Source: Faecalicoccus pleomorphus DSM 20574 (GTDB lineage: Bacteria > Bacillota_I > Bacilli_A > Erysipelotrichales > Erysipelotrichaceae). Taken from it: a stretch of DNA of 64,000 nucleotides. Positions within the stretch are counted from its first letter, which is position 1, and each line of letters begins with the position of its first letter. Shown here in pieces: positions 8,690 to 16,784 of this stretch. The notes beneath the pieces are model-generated. The model was not told the DNA's origin, ran no database searches, and worked only from the letters and a program-made list of their open reading frames with translations. The position numbers and the translations under genes are program-made. The stretch is from the NCBI RefSeq assembly GCF_000420345.1, contig NZ_ATUT01000001.1, positions 1 to 64,000 on the forward strand, given 5' to 3'.

Positions 8690-9345
8690 ATGAAAGAATC
8701 ATAGCCCCTTCCGTGTTATCTTTGGATTATTCTAAGATGACAGAACAAATTTCCATCTTGAATCAAAGTAAAGCAAAATGGCTGCATTTTGATGTCATGG
8801 ATGGGCATTTTGTACCGAATATTACCTTTGGACCCGATATTTTAAAGGGCTTTAAGAAGAGTGCGCATCAACTTTTGGATGTACATTTGATGGTAACGGA
8901 TCCTGAAAAATATGCGCCAATCTTTATTGAGGCTGGAGCTGGCTGCGTGACTTTTCATACAGAAGCATTCGATAACGATCTGCAACGCATTTCCGCATTA
9001 CTCAAGAAAAATCATGAAATGGGTGTTTTAACGGGTATCGTTGTCAAACCTGATACTCCCATCGAGCTATTTGAATCTCTTTTAGATCAGGTTGATATTG
9101 TATTGATTATGAGTGTAGAACCCGGATTTGGCGGACAGTCGTTTATGGAAAGTGTGTTAAGCAAGGTTGTCTGGCTAAAACAAAAGAAAGAGGAAAAACA
9201 ATACGCTTATCGTATTGAAATCGATGGCGGTATTAATTTAAACACATTTCAAAAAGCGGTAGAAGCCGGCTGTGATACTCTAGTTGCGGGCAGCTTTGTG
9301 TTTAAAGGAGATATCTGTGCAAATATCGAGGAGCTATTGAAGTGA
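8686..9345 (+). CDS. rpe: Ribulose-phosphate 3-epimerase
   Basis: A 219-residue TIM-barrel enzyme that interconverts ribulose 5-phosphate and xylulose 5-phosphate in the pentose phosphate pathway. Metal and catalytic residues are recognisable in the starting APSVLSLDY, HFDVMDGHFVPN, DVHLMV, MSVEPGFGGQ and IDGGIN. The start ATG overlaps the rsgA stop (ATGA), with GGAGG ten bases upstream. It also overlaps thiN at its own stop, so translation of the three genes is probably coupled. Confidence 0.96.
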   Translation: MNERIIAPSVLSLDYSKMTEQISILNQSKAKWLHFDVMDGHFVPNITFGPDILKGFKKSAHQLLDVHLMVTDPEKYAPIFIEAGAGCVTFHTEAFDNDLQRISALLKKNHEMGVLTGIVVKPDTPIELFESLLDQVDIVLIMSVEPGFGGQSFMESVLSKVVWLKQKKEEKQYAYRIEIDGGINLNTFQKAVEAGCDTLVAGSFVFKGDICANIEELLK

Positions 9346-9947
9346 AACCTGCCGTCTTAGTCACCCCTTTGTCACAAGAAATACCCCATGTGGATAATGC
9401 GGATTATATCGGTGTGGATGCCGGCTGTCTGCAGATTCTGGAACAAGGTTTTCCATTAGCCTTTGGCGTGGGTGATTTTGATTCTATGGATCCAAAGATG
9501 TTGGAAAAGCTGAAACAAAGGGCATCGCTTACCATTCATCCAGTTCAAAAGAATGAAACCGATAGTGAATTAGCTTTGCGCCTTTGTCAGGAAAAAGGAT
9601 ATTCACCGCTGATTTTGACAGGCGGTCTTCATGGACGTATCGATCATACCATAGCAAATATTCGTCTTTTGATGTATCGCTATGAGAATTTGATCTTATG
9701 GGAGACTAGTCAGAAGATGTATTGTCTTTGTCAGGGAAAACATACGATTCAAAACCAGTATAAGCATATTTCCTTTTTTGCGATCGAAGATTCGATCATT
9801 ACTTTGGAAGGCTTTTTATATCCACTTCATCAGTATGATCTAAAGCCGGATGATATCCTTACTGTTTCCAATTCGATTCTAAACAAACAAGCGCAAATTA
9901 CGATCGATCGGGGAAAAGTATTATGTATTGAATCCAATGTTCGCTAA
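9342..9947 (+). CDS. thiN: Thiamine pyrophosphokinase
   Basis: A 201-residue enzyme that converts thiamine to thiamine diphosphate. Family features are DADYIGVDAGC-like residues near the N-terminus, GDFDSMD, KNETDSELAL and the TGGLHGRIDHTIANI motif. The start is a GTG at 9342 that overlaps the TGA of rpe, with GAGGAG just upstream. It is the last gene of the operon that begins with priA; the next gene starts 16 bases on with its own ribosome site and could still be co-transcribed. Confidence 0.92.
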   Translation: MKPAVLVTPLSQEIPHVDNADYIGVDAGCLQILEQGFPLAFGVGDFDSMDPKMLEKLKQRASLTIHPVQKNETDSELALRLCQEKGYSPLILTGGLHGRIDHTIANIRLLMYRYENLILWETSQKMYCLCQGKHTIQNQYKHISFFAIEDSIITLEGFLYPLHQYDLKPDDILTVSNSILNKQAQITIDRGKVLCIESNVR

Positions 9948-9963
9948 TTAGAAAAAGGAGATT

Positions 9964-11238
9964 ATGATGCAGGAGATTCTGAGTAATATTCTATTAGGCT
10001 CGTTTGCGGTCCTATTTGGTTTTGTGATGTTTCTGGCACCGGATGGCATCTATTTGATCTTGGTCAATTTGTTGTTGGTTGTCTTGGGATGCAGTGCGCT
10101 GTGGATGATCGTACGCTTTATCAAACGAAGAAACATACTGGATGTTGTTTCTTCTCTTTTTTCGTTTGTATTATTTGTGATCTTATCCAATCATCAAAAT
10201 ATTCCTTTACATGTTTTACAGATCATATTTGGTATCTATTGTCTTTTAAATGGTGCGGCTTTGTTGGTACAAATGGTGATCAATGCATTGAATAACAGTA
10301 AAGGGAAATTTTTTCTTTTTTTGTTTAGTCTTTTTTATTGGATATTAGGAATTTACTTGATTCGTGTGGATGAAGACTTAAAGATATTGATTCGTGCCTT
10401 TGGCTTTTATTTAATGATCTTAGGTGGTCGTTATGTCAGTGATGGTCTGGCCTGCGTCAATCCATTGACAAAATATGAATGGAAACGAAAAGTACGCATC
10501 ACTTTTCCGGCTTTTTTATGTGCTTTCTTTCCGGATTGGGCTTTAAATGCCATCAATCGCTATCTGGAAGCAGAAGAGCCCTATGAATTTGAACAGAAAG
10601 AACGAAATGCGAAACATGATTTAAGTGTATTTGTCCATGTAGGACCTGTGGGTTTTCAAAAAGTCGGGCATATTTGTTTTGCGTATAATGGTATTGCGTA
10701 TAGCTATGGAAACTATGACAGCGATTCCTTTCGTTTGAATCAGACTCTGGGAGATGGTGTTTTCTTTAAAGTGCCGGTCGAATATTATATTCCCAATGCG
10801 ATGGAAGCGGAACAAAATACGATTTTTGAATATGGTATTGCCTTAAACGAAACACAGAGAAGTCTTTTGGAAGCGCAGATTCAGGCATTTGAAAACAATA
10901 GTTATCGCTGGCATTGTAAGATTGAAAGAGAAGATGGATATCATCGGTTTGATGCGTATCAAGAAGACTATCCTTCACGTTTACATTATAAAACCGGTGC
11001 TAAACTTTATAAGTTTAAACAGGGTAAGTTTAAAACGTACTGGGCTTTAGGAGATAACTGTGCTTTATTTACGGATCGTATCTTGGGTTGTCTTGGGGCA
11101 GATATTTTAAGTATTCGAGGTATTATATCACCGGGTACTTATCTGGAGTGGCTGCAGAATGAATACTTAAAGAAGAACAGCCCGATTGTTTCGAGAACTC
11201 TATATACGTTACAGACAAAAAAAGACTTCAATGTATGA
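9964..11238 (+). CDS. Multi-pass membrane protein with a permuted papain-like C-terminal domain
   Basis: A 424-residue protein with two parts. The first about 170 residues hold five or six hydrophobic helices, with an arrangement resembling DUF308/HdeD membrane proteins. From about residue 218 it is soluble. There a histidine in KVGHICFAYNG (residue 236) precedes, by 130 residues, a cysteine in LGDNCALFTDRIL (C366). The order His then Cys, with a small hydrophobic strand around each, matches circularly permuted NlpC/P60-like (papain-fold) domains such as DUF4105. The fold assignment is inference. No substrate can be named; such domains include peptidases, amidases and acyltransferases. AAAAGGAG precedes the ATG. 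Confidence 0.6.
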   Translation: MMQEILSNILLGSFAVLFGFVMFLAPDGIYLILVNLLLVVLGCSALWMIVRFIKRRNILDVVSSLFSFVLFVILSNHQNIPLHVLQIIFGIYCLLNGAALLVQMVINALNNSKGKFFLFLFSLFYWILGIYLIRVDEDLKILIRAFGFYLMILGGRYVSDGLACVNPLTKYEWKRKVRITFPAFLCAFFPDWALNAINRYLEAEEPYEFEQKERNAKHDLSVFVHVGPVGFQKVGHICFAYNGIAYSYGNYDSDSFRLNQTLGDGVFFKVPVEYYIPNAMEAEQNTIFEYGIALNETQRSLLEAQIQAFENNSYRWHCKIEREDGYHRFDAYQEDYPSRLHYKTGAKLYKFKQGKFKTYWALGDNCALFTDRILGCLGADILSIRGIISPGTYLEWLQNEYLKKNSPIVSRTLYTLQTKKDFNV

Positions 11239-11248
11239 AGTCTTTTTT
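11217..11248 (+). terminator. Terminator overlapping the 3' end of the papain-like membrane protein gene
   Basis: AAAAAAGACTTCA and TGAAGTCTTTTTT form a long A/T-flanked stem around a short loop. The last codons of the upstream gene lie within it. The symmetry of the A and T runs allows it to work for rpmB on the other strand as well. Confidence 0.8.
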
Positions 11249-11274
11249 GTGGTACTTTATTTGTCCCTTCGCTA

Positions 11275-11466
11275 TTAGATAGCGCCTTGTTTCTTTAATG
11301 TTCTTAAGGCACGCGCACTCACACGAACTGTCTGAGGTTTCCCGTCTACAACCAATCTAACTTTCTGCAGATTGACATTCCATTTACAACGAGTAGCACG
11401 CATAGAGTGAGAACGCTTATTTCCTGTTAAAGGACCTCTACCAGATACTGCACATACTTTTGACAT
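11275..11466 (-). CDS. rpmB: 50S ribosomal protein L28
   Basis: A 63-residue basic protein with the typical start MSKVCAVSGRGPLTGN and the central motif RATRCKWNVNLQKV. The ribosome site AAAGGAGGACAG precedes the ATG. It is transcribed opposite to its neighbours, as in Bacillus where rpmB also lies beside the thiN end of this cluster. Its own promoter lies between it and mraY. Confidence 0.97.
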   Translation of the reverse strand: MSKVCAVSGRGPLTGNKRSHSMRATRCKWNVNLQKVRLVVDGKPQTVRVSARALRTLKKQGAI

Positions 11467-11511
11467 GTCGCTGTCCTCCTTTTTCCTTTCTGCTTGCGAA
11501 ATTGCTTATTT

Positions 11512-11540
11512 ATGATATCATTTGTAGCTTATCTTTTCAA
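11512..11540 (-). promoter_or_regulatory. Promoter of rpmB
   Basis: On the minus strand TTGAAA (11540-11535) is followed after 17 bases by TATCAT (11517-11512). Transcription would start near 11505, leaving a leader of about 40 bases. Confidence 0.7.
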
Positions 11541-11552
11541 GAGGAAATTTCA

Positions 11553-11582
11553 TTGTTTTTAAATAGAGGCACATGCTATAAT
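11553..11582 (+). promoter_or_regulatory. Promoter of mraY
   Basis: TTGTTT (11553-11558), an 18-base spacer and TATAAT (11577-11582) preceded by TGC, an extended -10. The leader to the mraY start is about 18 bases. It diverges from the rpmB promoter. Confidence 0.8.
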
Positions 11583-11606
11583 GAAGAGCGGAATGGAGAG
11601 ATCAAC

Positions 11607-12578
11607 ATGGACTTACTCTATATGTTTATTGGTTTTATAGCCAGTTTAGTTTGTATGTTTCTTCTTATGCCGCCTTTTATTCGTTATCTGCATAAGATCA
11701 AATTTGGTCAAACGGAAAGAGAAGAAGGTTTGGCCAGCCATAAAGCAAAAAACGGAACCCCGACAATGGGAGGGATTGCTTTTATTCTGGTACCCGTCGT
11801 GTTATGTATTCTATCTTCTTTTTTTACACCGTATAAGATTGACATGAAGCTGTGGATCGTACTCTTGGCTTTTGTCGGCTATGGCTTTATCGGTTTTATT
11901 GATGATTACATTATAGTTGCGAAAAAAGATAATACGGGATTAAAACCCGGTATGAAGTTTTTACTGCAGAGCATTCTGGCTGTGGCCTTTTATATTATGT
12001 ATTCTTCGCACAATCCGACAACGTTATGGATTCCCATCTTCGATATTTCTTTTGATATCGGTTTCCTATATTTTTTCTTGATCTTCTTTATGTTTACAGC
12101 GGAAACCAATGCGGTGAATTTAACGGATGGTTTGGATGGATTGTGTGCCGGACAGATGATTATTGCCCTGATTCCTTTTATCGTATTTGCGTATGTGTCA
12201 AATGCTTTAAATTTGGTTTATTTGTTAGTTTTAGTGGAAGGGGCTCTGCTTGGCTATCTGTATTTTAATAAACATCCGGCTAAAGTCTTTATGGGGGATA
12301 CAGGATCGTTGGCATTAGGAGGCTTATTGGCTGCGGTGGCGATGGTTTTAAAACAGGAAATTTTATTGATTTTAATTGGATTTGTATTTGTTATTGAAGT
12401 TTTAAGTGTGATCATTCAAGTCACTTCTTTTAAAACTACCGGGAAACGTGTCTTTAAGATGGCGCCGCTTCATCATCATTTTGAAAAGAGCGGTTGGAAA
12501 GAAACACAGGTTGTCCATCGTTTTTGGCTGGTAGGTATTGTATTTGCGATTCTTGGACTTTTCATAGGAGTGCGATAA
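11607..12578 (+). CDS. mraY: Phospho-N-acetylmuramoyl-pentapeptide transferase
   Basis: A 323-residue integral membrane enzyme that makes lipid I from UDP-MurNAc-pentapeptide and undecaprenyl phosphate. About ten membrane helices are visible. Family signatures include GTPTMGG, the aspartate pair in GFIDDY, NLTDGLDGLCAG with catalytic aspartate, FMGDTGSLALGG, and the histidine-rich MAPLHHHFEKSGW. A longer frame opens at 11460, but the first 49 residues overlap the rpmB control region; the ATG at 11607 has GGAGAG upstream and the mraY promoter just before it. It forms an operon with murD. Confidence 0.96.
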   Translation: MDLLYMFIGFIASLVCMFLLMPPFIRYLHKIKFGQTEREEGLASHKAKNGTPTMGGIAFILVPVVLCILSSFFTPYKIDMKLWIVLLAFVGYGFIGFIDDYIIVAKKDNTGLKPGMKFLLQSILAVAFYIMYSSHNPTTLWIPIFDISFDIGFLYFFLIFFMFTAETNAVNLTDGLDGLCAGQMIIALIPFIVFAYVSNALNLVYLLVLVEGALLGYLYFNKHPAKVFMGDTGSLALGGLLAAVAMVLKQEILLILIGFVFVIEVLSVIIQVTSFKTTGKRVFKMAPLHHHFEKSGWKETQVVHRFWLVGIVFAILGLFIGVR

Positions 12579-12579
12579 C

Positions 12580-13896
12580 ATGGAAAAAGTTTTAGTGATA
12601 GGAGCCGCACGAAGCGGGATTGCGGTGACTCGTCTATTATGCAAGATGGGATATGAAGTCTATTTGACCGATCAAAAAGAAATTGAGCAAAAAGAACAAT
12701 TAAACGCCTTAGGTGTACATGTATTTGATCAAGGACATCCGGATGCCTTAAAAGCAATTTCTTATGCTTTTGTGGTTAAAAATCCGGGTATCCCTTATCG
12801 AGCAGCCTTTGTCCATTATTTTGTTCAAAAACAAGTTCCTATTTATACGGAGATAGAAATTGCCTACCGGTATGCCAAAAACTTTTCCTATGCGGCCATC
12901 ACCGGTACGGATGGAAAGACAACGGTCACTACGTTACTCTATGAGATGTTAAAAACCGAGAAAAATGCACTGGTGGCTGGTAATATCGGTACACCTTTGA
13001 GTGAACTTGTTTTAGAGCATGATCAAAAAGACTATACCGTTGCCCTAGAGTTGAGTAATTTTCAGCTGTTGGGAATTGAAAGTTTTGCCCCGGATGTTTG
13101 TGTCGTCACCAATTTAGCACCAGATCACTTAGACTATATGGATTCTTTGGAAGATTATTATCGATCTAAAATGAAGATCTATGAAAATTGTAAGTCAGAT
13201 GCATGGTTTATTCGAAATGTAGATGATGAAGAAATAATGAAATATGCCCAAGGCATTCCATGTGAAGTAATTGATTTTTCATTAACACGTCAAGATGTTG
13301 CTCTTTACAGAGATGAAAAATTTGCATATTTAAAGGATAAGGTTCTCTTTAAATTAGAGGATTTGAAAATTGTAGGTGGATTTAATTGTGGAAATGCGAT
13401 GATGGCCGCTTGTATGGCATATCGCATGGGTGTTTCTGTGAATTCGATCCAAAAGGTCATTTCTGAATTTAGAGGTGTTGAGCATCGCATTGAGTATGTG
13501 GATACGCTTAAAGATGTTCGTATTTATAATGACAGTAAGGCAACAAACACGCATGCAGCCTGTGCGGCTTTAAGTGCGTTTGATCACAATGTGATTTTAT
13601 TATGTGGTGGAAAAGATAAGCATATTTCTTTTGAAGATTTGAAACAATATGATCAAAAAATCAAACATTGTTTCTCTTTTGGGCAAACTAAAGATCATTT
13701 TAAAGATATCTTTACACATCAGACTTCCTGTGAAACCATGGAAGAGGCACTTTATCAAGCTTACAATATGGCAAGTGCAGGAGATGTGATCTTATTGTCA
13801 CCGGCATGTTCCAGTTTTGACCAATTTAAAAATTTTGAGGTTCGCGGAGAAATCTTTAAAGAACTGGTAAAACAACTAAAGGAAAAGGAGAGCTAA
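12580..13896 (+). CDS. murD: UDP-N-acetylmuramoylalanine--D-glutamate ligase
   Basis: A 438-residue Mur ligase that adds D-glutamate to UDP-MurNAc-L-alanine in the cytoplasm. The ATP site is in TGTDGKTTVTTLLYEM, substrate contacts are in VVTNLAPDHLDYM, and the C-terminal domain contains NDSKATN and LLCGGKDK. It begins one base after mraY with GGAG upstream, and is followed by uppP after three bases. The dcw neighbours expected in many Firmicutes (murG, ftsW, divIB) are not here, so this is a split part of the cell-wall cluster. Confidence 0.96.
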   Translation: MEKVLVIGAARSGIAVTRLLCKMGYEVYLTDQKEIEQKEQLNALGVHVFDQGHPDALKAISYAFVVKNPGIPYRAAFVHYFVQKQVPIYTEIEIAYRYAKNFSYAAITGTDGKTTVTTLLYEMLKTEKNALVAGNIGTPLSELVLEHDQKDYTVALELSNFQLLGIESFAPDVCVVTNLAPDHLDYMDSLEDYYRSKMKIYENCKSDAWFIRNVDDEEIMKYAQGIPCEVIDFSLTRQDVALYRDEKFAYLKDKVLFKLEDLKIVGGFNCGNAMMAACMAYRMGVSVNSIQKVISEFRGVEHRIEYVDTLKDVRIYNDSKATNTHAACAALSAFDHNVILLCGGKDKHISFEDLKQYDQKIKHCFSFGQTKDHFKDIFTHQTSCETMEEALYQAYNMASAGDVILLSPACSSFDQFKNFEVRGEIFKELVKQLKEKES

Positions 13897-13899
13897 TTT

Positions 13900-14724
13900 A
13901 TGCAGTTTATTCTGGATCTACTTAAATCTATTCTTTTTGGAATCGTACAAGGAATTACAGAATGGCTTCCTATCAGCAGTACCGGTCATTTGATCTTGTT
14001 GGACAGCATTTTACCGTTAGAACCAGCTGATTTTTTTGAGGTTTTTAAAGTGGTCATCCAATTTGGAAGTATTTTAGCCGTCGTTGTGCTTTATTTTCAT
14101 CGTTTGAATCCCTGGAGTAAAAAGAAAAGTCGGGCAAAACAGAAAGAAACCTTTGAATTGTGGAAAAAAGTGATCGTGGGTGCTATACCGGCCGCCATTC
14201 TTGGTTTCTTGTTGGATGATATCATTGAAGGGTATTTAAGTGCCAACTTTATCATTGCGATTACATTGATTGCCTACGGTATCATTTTTATCGTTGTGGA
14301 AAAACATCCCAAAACACCAACCATATATACACTCGATGAACTGGATTATAAGACAAGCTTAAAGATCGGTTGTTTTCAATGCCTGGCGTTGATTCCCGGT
14401 ACTTCCCGATCGGGTTCGACCATTTTAGGTGGTCTTTACAGTGGTTGTACAAGGACGATTGCCAGTGAATTTTCGTTCTTTGTAGCTGTACCGATCATGT
14501 TGGGAGCCAGTGGTTTAAAACTGGTGAAGTATTTTATGGAATCCGGTTTTTTCTCCTTTGGACAGTTGATTGTTCTTCTGTTTGGAACCTTTATCAGCTT
14601 TGTGGTTTCTTTATTTGCGATTCGAGCTTTATTGAGCTATGTACGCAAACATGATTTTACGGCCTTTGGCTGGTATCGCATTGTCTTAGGTATCTTGGTG
14701 ATTTTATTTTTCTATGTTTTATAA
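13900..14724 (+). CDS. uppP: Undecaprenyl-diphosphatase (BacA/UppP family)
   Basis: A 274-residue membrane phosphatase that regenerates undecaprenyl phosphate, the lipid carrier used by MraY. The two family signatures are visible: GITEWLPISSTGHLIL near the N-terminus and the PGTSRSGSTI motif in the middle, with seven or eight membrane helices. It follows murD by three bases with AAGGAGAG upstream, so carrier recycling is co-transcribed with carrier use. Confidence 0.95.
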   Translation: MQFILDLLKSILFGIVQGITEWLPISSTGHLILLDSILPLEPADFFEVFKVVIQFGSILAVVVLYFHRLNPWSKKKSRAKQKETFELWKKVIVGAIPAAILGFLLDDIIEGYLSANFIIAITLIAYGIIFIVVEKHPKTPTIYTLDELDYKTSLKIGCFQCLALIPGTSRSGSTILGGLYSGCTRTIASEFSFFVAVPIMLGASGLKLVKYFMESGFFSFGQLIVLLFGTFISFVVSLFAIRALLSYVRKHDFTAFGWYRIVLGILVILFFYVL

Positions 14725-14742
14725 AAAGGAAATCAAGCTTTG

Positions 14743-14779
14743 AAAGTGTCAACCTTATAAATAGAGAGACACTTTTTTT
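14743..14779 (+). terminator. Terminator after uppP
   Basis: AAAGTGTC and GACACTTT pair across a 17-base loop, followed by TTTTT. The remaining intergenic stretch up to 14937 shows no gene, promoter or repeat that I can support. Confidence 0.75.
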
Positions 14780-14937
14780 GTTTACGCTGCAGGAAAAGTC
14801 TGTCATAGGAAATCTGGTTTTGATCTATAGTACAAAAAAGACAAATAGACGTAATAACGCTGGTTCAATGTCTTTGAATGAAAATACCTGAGATAAAAAT
14901 TTGTATAGGAAGATTCTTACTGTCTAGTGTTTTTCCA

Positions 14938-14966
14938 TAAAAAGAAGACCGAGCCAGCTCGGTCTA
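14938..14966 (-). terminator. Terminator after trpS
   Basis: The inverted repeat AGACCGAG CCAG CTCGGTCT (14946-14965), read on the minus strand, is followed by TCTTTTTAT. It lies about 55 bases after the trpS stop. Confidence 0.75.
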
Positions 14967-15019
14967 TCTATTTAGTTATTTTATAAGAATAGGGAAAATG
15001 GCTTTATGCCTTATTCTTT

Positions 15020-16009
15020 CTATTTTGTAATGATGAAACCGACCTTGCGATATACTTTTTGTATTTTCTTATTCGCAATGCTGCTGGCTTTTTGGGCACC
15101 GTTTTGAAGAACCTGATCCACAATCTTTCGATCTAAAACATCTTTGTATTTTGCCTTAAGATCGCTTAAAAAATCATATACAGTCTGTCCAATTTCCCTT
15201 TTCAGTTCACCATATCCTTTTCCCTGAAAGCGGTTTACAATGCTGTCAATCGGTTCTTGGGAAAGTACAGATTGAATCGTTAAAAGGTTTGCCAGACCCG
15301 GCTGGTGTTCTGGATCATATTGAATGATGCCTAAAGAATCGGTTACAGCTGACATGATTTTCTTGCGGGCAGCCGATGGATCATCCAACAAATCGATCGT
15401 TCCTTTTGGATTGGTTTCGGATTTTGACATTTTTTTGGTTGGATCCTGTAGTGAATAGATTTTTTGACCTACGGTGGTCATTAACGGTTCCGGAATCACA
15501 AAAGTGTCACTATACCGATTATTAAAACGTTCTGCCAGATTTCGTGCCAGTTCCACATGTTGTTTTTGATCGATTCCTACCGGTACATATTTGGCATCAT
15601 ATAATAAGATATCGGCAGCCATTAAGCTGGGATAGGTAAATAAACCGGCCGTGATGCCTCTTTCCCCTTTAGCAGTTTTATCTTTATATTGTGTCATTCG
15701 CTGTAATTCGCCCATATAGCTCATACAAGTCATGACCCATCCCAATTTGGCATGGGCAGATACATCGCTTTGTAGAAAAATTGTTACTTTTTCTGGGTCT
15801 AAACCACTGGCCAGATACAGAGCAACCAAATCTTTTGTATTTTGTCTGAGCTCTTTGGCTTCAATGGGGACCGTGATCGCATGTTGATTCGCAATAAAAA
15901 TATATAATTCATACTCATCCTGATACTTAACAAATTGAGAAATCGCCCCAATATAATTGCCTAAAGTCAATCTTCCTGTCGGTTTGATACCGCTTAACAT
16001 TCGCTCCAT
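15020..16009 (-). CDS. trpS: Tryptophanyl-tRNA synthetase
   Basis: A 329-residue class I synthetase that charges tRNA-Trp. The HIGH-type motif is TLGNYIGA and the KMSKS motif is in KKMSKSETN; both sit at the usual positions. The first in-frame ATG at 16015 touches GGAGGG, whereas the ATG at 16009 has that ribosome site six bases away, so the second is preferred. No T-box is seen in the short leader. Confidence 0.95.
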   Translation of the reverse strand: MERMLSGIKPTGRLTLGNYIGAISQFVKYQDEYELYIFIANQHAITVPIEAKELRQNTKDLVALYLASGLDPEKVTIFLQSDVSAHAKLGWVMTCMSYMGELQRMTQYKDKTAKGERGITAGLFTYPSLMAADILLYDAKYVPVGIDQKQHVELARNLAERFNNRYSDTFVIPEPLMTTVGQKIYSLQDPTKKMSKSETNPKGTIDLLDDPSAARKKIMSAVTDSLGIIQYDPEHQPGLANLLTIQSVLSQEPIDSIVNRFQGKGYGELKREIGQTVYDFLSDLKAKYKDVLDRKIVDQVLQNGAQKASSIANKKIQKVYRKVGFIITK

Positions 16010-16033
16010 CTTCATCCCTCCAATTATTTTCTT

Positions 16034-16062
16034 ATTTTACCTCAATTTGTTGTAAAAACCAA
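16034..16062 (-). promoter_or_regulatory. Promoter of trpS
   Basis: On the minus strand TTGGTT (16062-16057), a 17-base spacer and TAAAAT (16039-16034). The leader is about 18 bases. Confidence 0.55.
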
Positions 16063-16081
16063 TGGTATTTTAATTTCATAG

Positions 16082-16090
16082 TGCTATAAT
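16082..16090 (+). promoter_or_regulatory. Extended -10 promoter element of spx
   Basis: TGCTATAAT, the same extended -10 as in front of mraY and ppdK, about 28 bases before the spx ATG. The -35 side is weak. Confidence 0.6.
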
Positions 16091-16117
16091 AGGATTACGT
16101 GAAAAGGAGGCATATTT

Positions 16118-16567
16118 ATGGTAATTATATATACATCTCCTGGCTGTGCAAGCTGCCGTAAAGCGAAGCAGTGGCTCAAGGACAACCAAATCGAATTCAA
16201 GGAAAAAAATATTTTTACGACACTGCTCGATGAAAATGAAATTAAATACATACTGTCTCGATGTGAAAATGGAACCGAAGATATCATTTCGGTTCGTTCA
16301 AAGGCATTTCAATCTTTGAAAAAAGGAATTGATGATTACTCGATGAAAGAATTAGTTACTTTGATTCAGAAGAATCCATCCATCTTGAAAAGACCGATTA
16401 TGTTATCGAAGAAAAGTTTGGTTGTGGGTTACGATGATGATGAGATTACAACCATGATGCCTGCCGAACTTCGGCCGGTTATTGAAGAATCTTGTAATCC
16501 AAGTTGTCCCAATTATGAAATCTGCGGCGGGGTACGTGCAGAACAGCCAGCACAGGTACAGTTATAA
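16118..16567 (+). CDS. spx: Spx/ArsC-family redox regulator with a cysteine-rich tail
   Basis: A 149-residue thioredoxin-fold protein of the Spx family, which in Firmicutes binds the RNA polymerase alpha subunit and redirects transcription in oxidative stress. The redox switch CxxC is present (GCASCRKA, residues 9-16), as are the family-typical RPIML and VGYDDDEI. It is longer than the usual 130-135 residues: after about residue 125 comes CNPSCPNYEIC, three further cysteines with spacing x3 and x5, which B. subtilis Spx lacks. AAAGGAGG precedes the ATG. A single-gene unit with its own promoter and terminator. Confidence 0.85.
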   Translation: MVIIYTSPGCASCRKAKQWLKDNQIEFKEKNIFTTLLDENEIKYILSRCENGTEDIISVRSKAFQSLKKGIDDYSMKELVTLIQKNPSILKRPIMLSKKSLVVGYDDDEITTMMPAELRPVIEESCNPSCPNYEICGGVRAEQPAQVQL

Positions 16568-16583
16568 AGAATATTATAGACGA

Positions 16584-16608
16584 AAGCGGTTTAACGACCG
16601 CTTTTTTG
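16584..16608 (+). terminator. Terminator after spx
   Basis: AAGCGGT and ACCGCTT pair around a six-base loop, followed by a T-run. Confidence 0.85.
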
Positions 16609-16726
16609 TATGAAAAAAAATAAAAAATGTAGAGTATGAAAACAGGAAATGGATAAAGAAATGTCTTTTTACATACGATGTGAATACAGATATTGTGTAC
16701 ATTTTTCTATGTTTTGAAAGAAACTG

Positions 16727-16735
16727 TGCTATAAT
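16727..16735 (+). promoter_or_regulatory. Extended -10 promoter element of ppdK
   Basis: TGCTATAAT; the predicted transcription start falls at about 16742, next to the cre site. Confidence 0.65.
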
Positions 16736-16742
16736 AGTGACG

Positions 16743-16758
16743 TTGAAAACGTTTACAT
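16743..16758 (+). promoter_or_regulatory. Catabolite-responsive element (cre) in the ppdK promoter
   Basis: TTGAAAACGTTTACAT matches the Firmicutes cre consensus WTGNAARCGNWWNCAW at every position. It starts eight bases after the -10 box, covering the transcription start. A CcpA-type repressor bound here would block transcription initiation, so ppdK is likely repressed when preferred sugars are available. The consensus is established knowledge; binding is inferred. Confidence 0.75.
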
Positions 16759-16784
16759 ATTGACGTAGTTAGGAGGATTAAATA

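Noticed and set aside
14780-14937. Possible RNA element between uppP and trpS
   Set aside because: No promoter, stable stem or open frame could be found; the two terminators explain the only structure.
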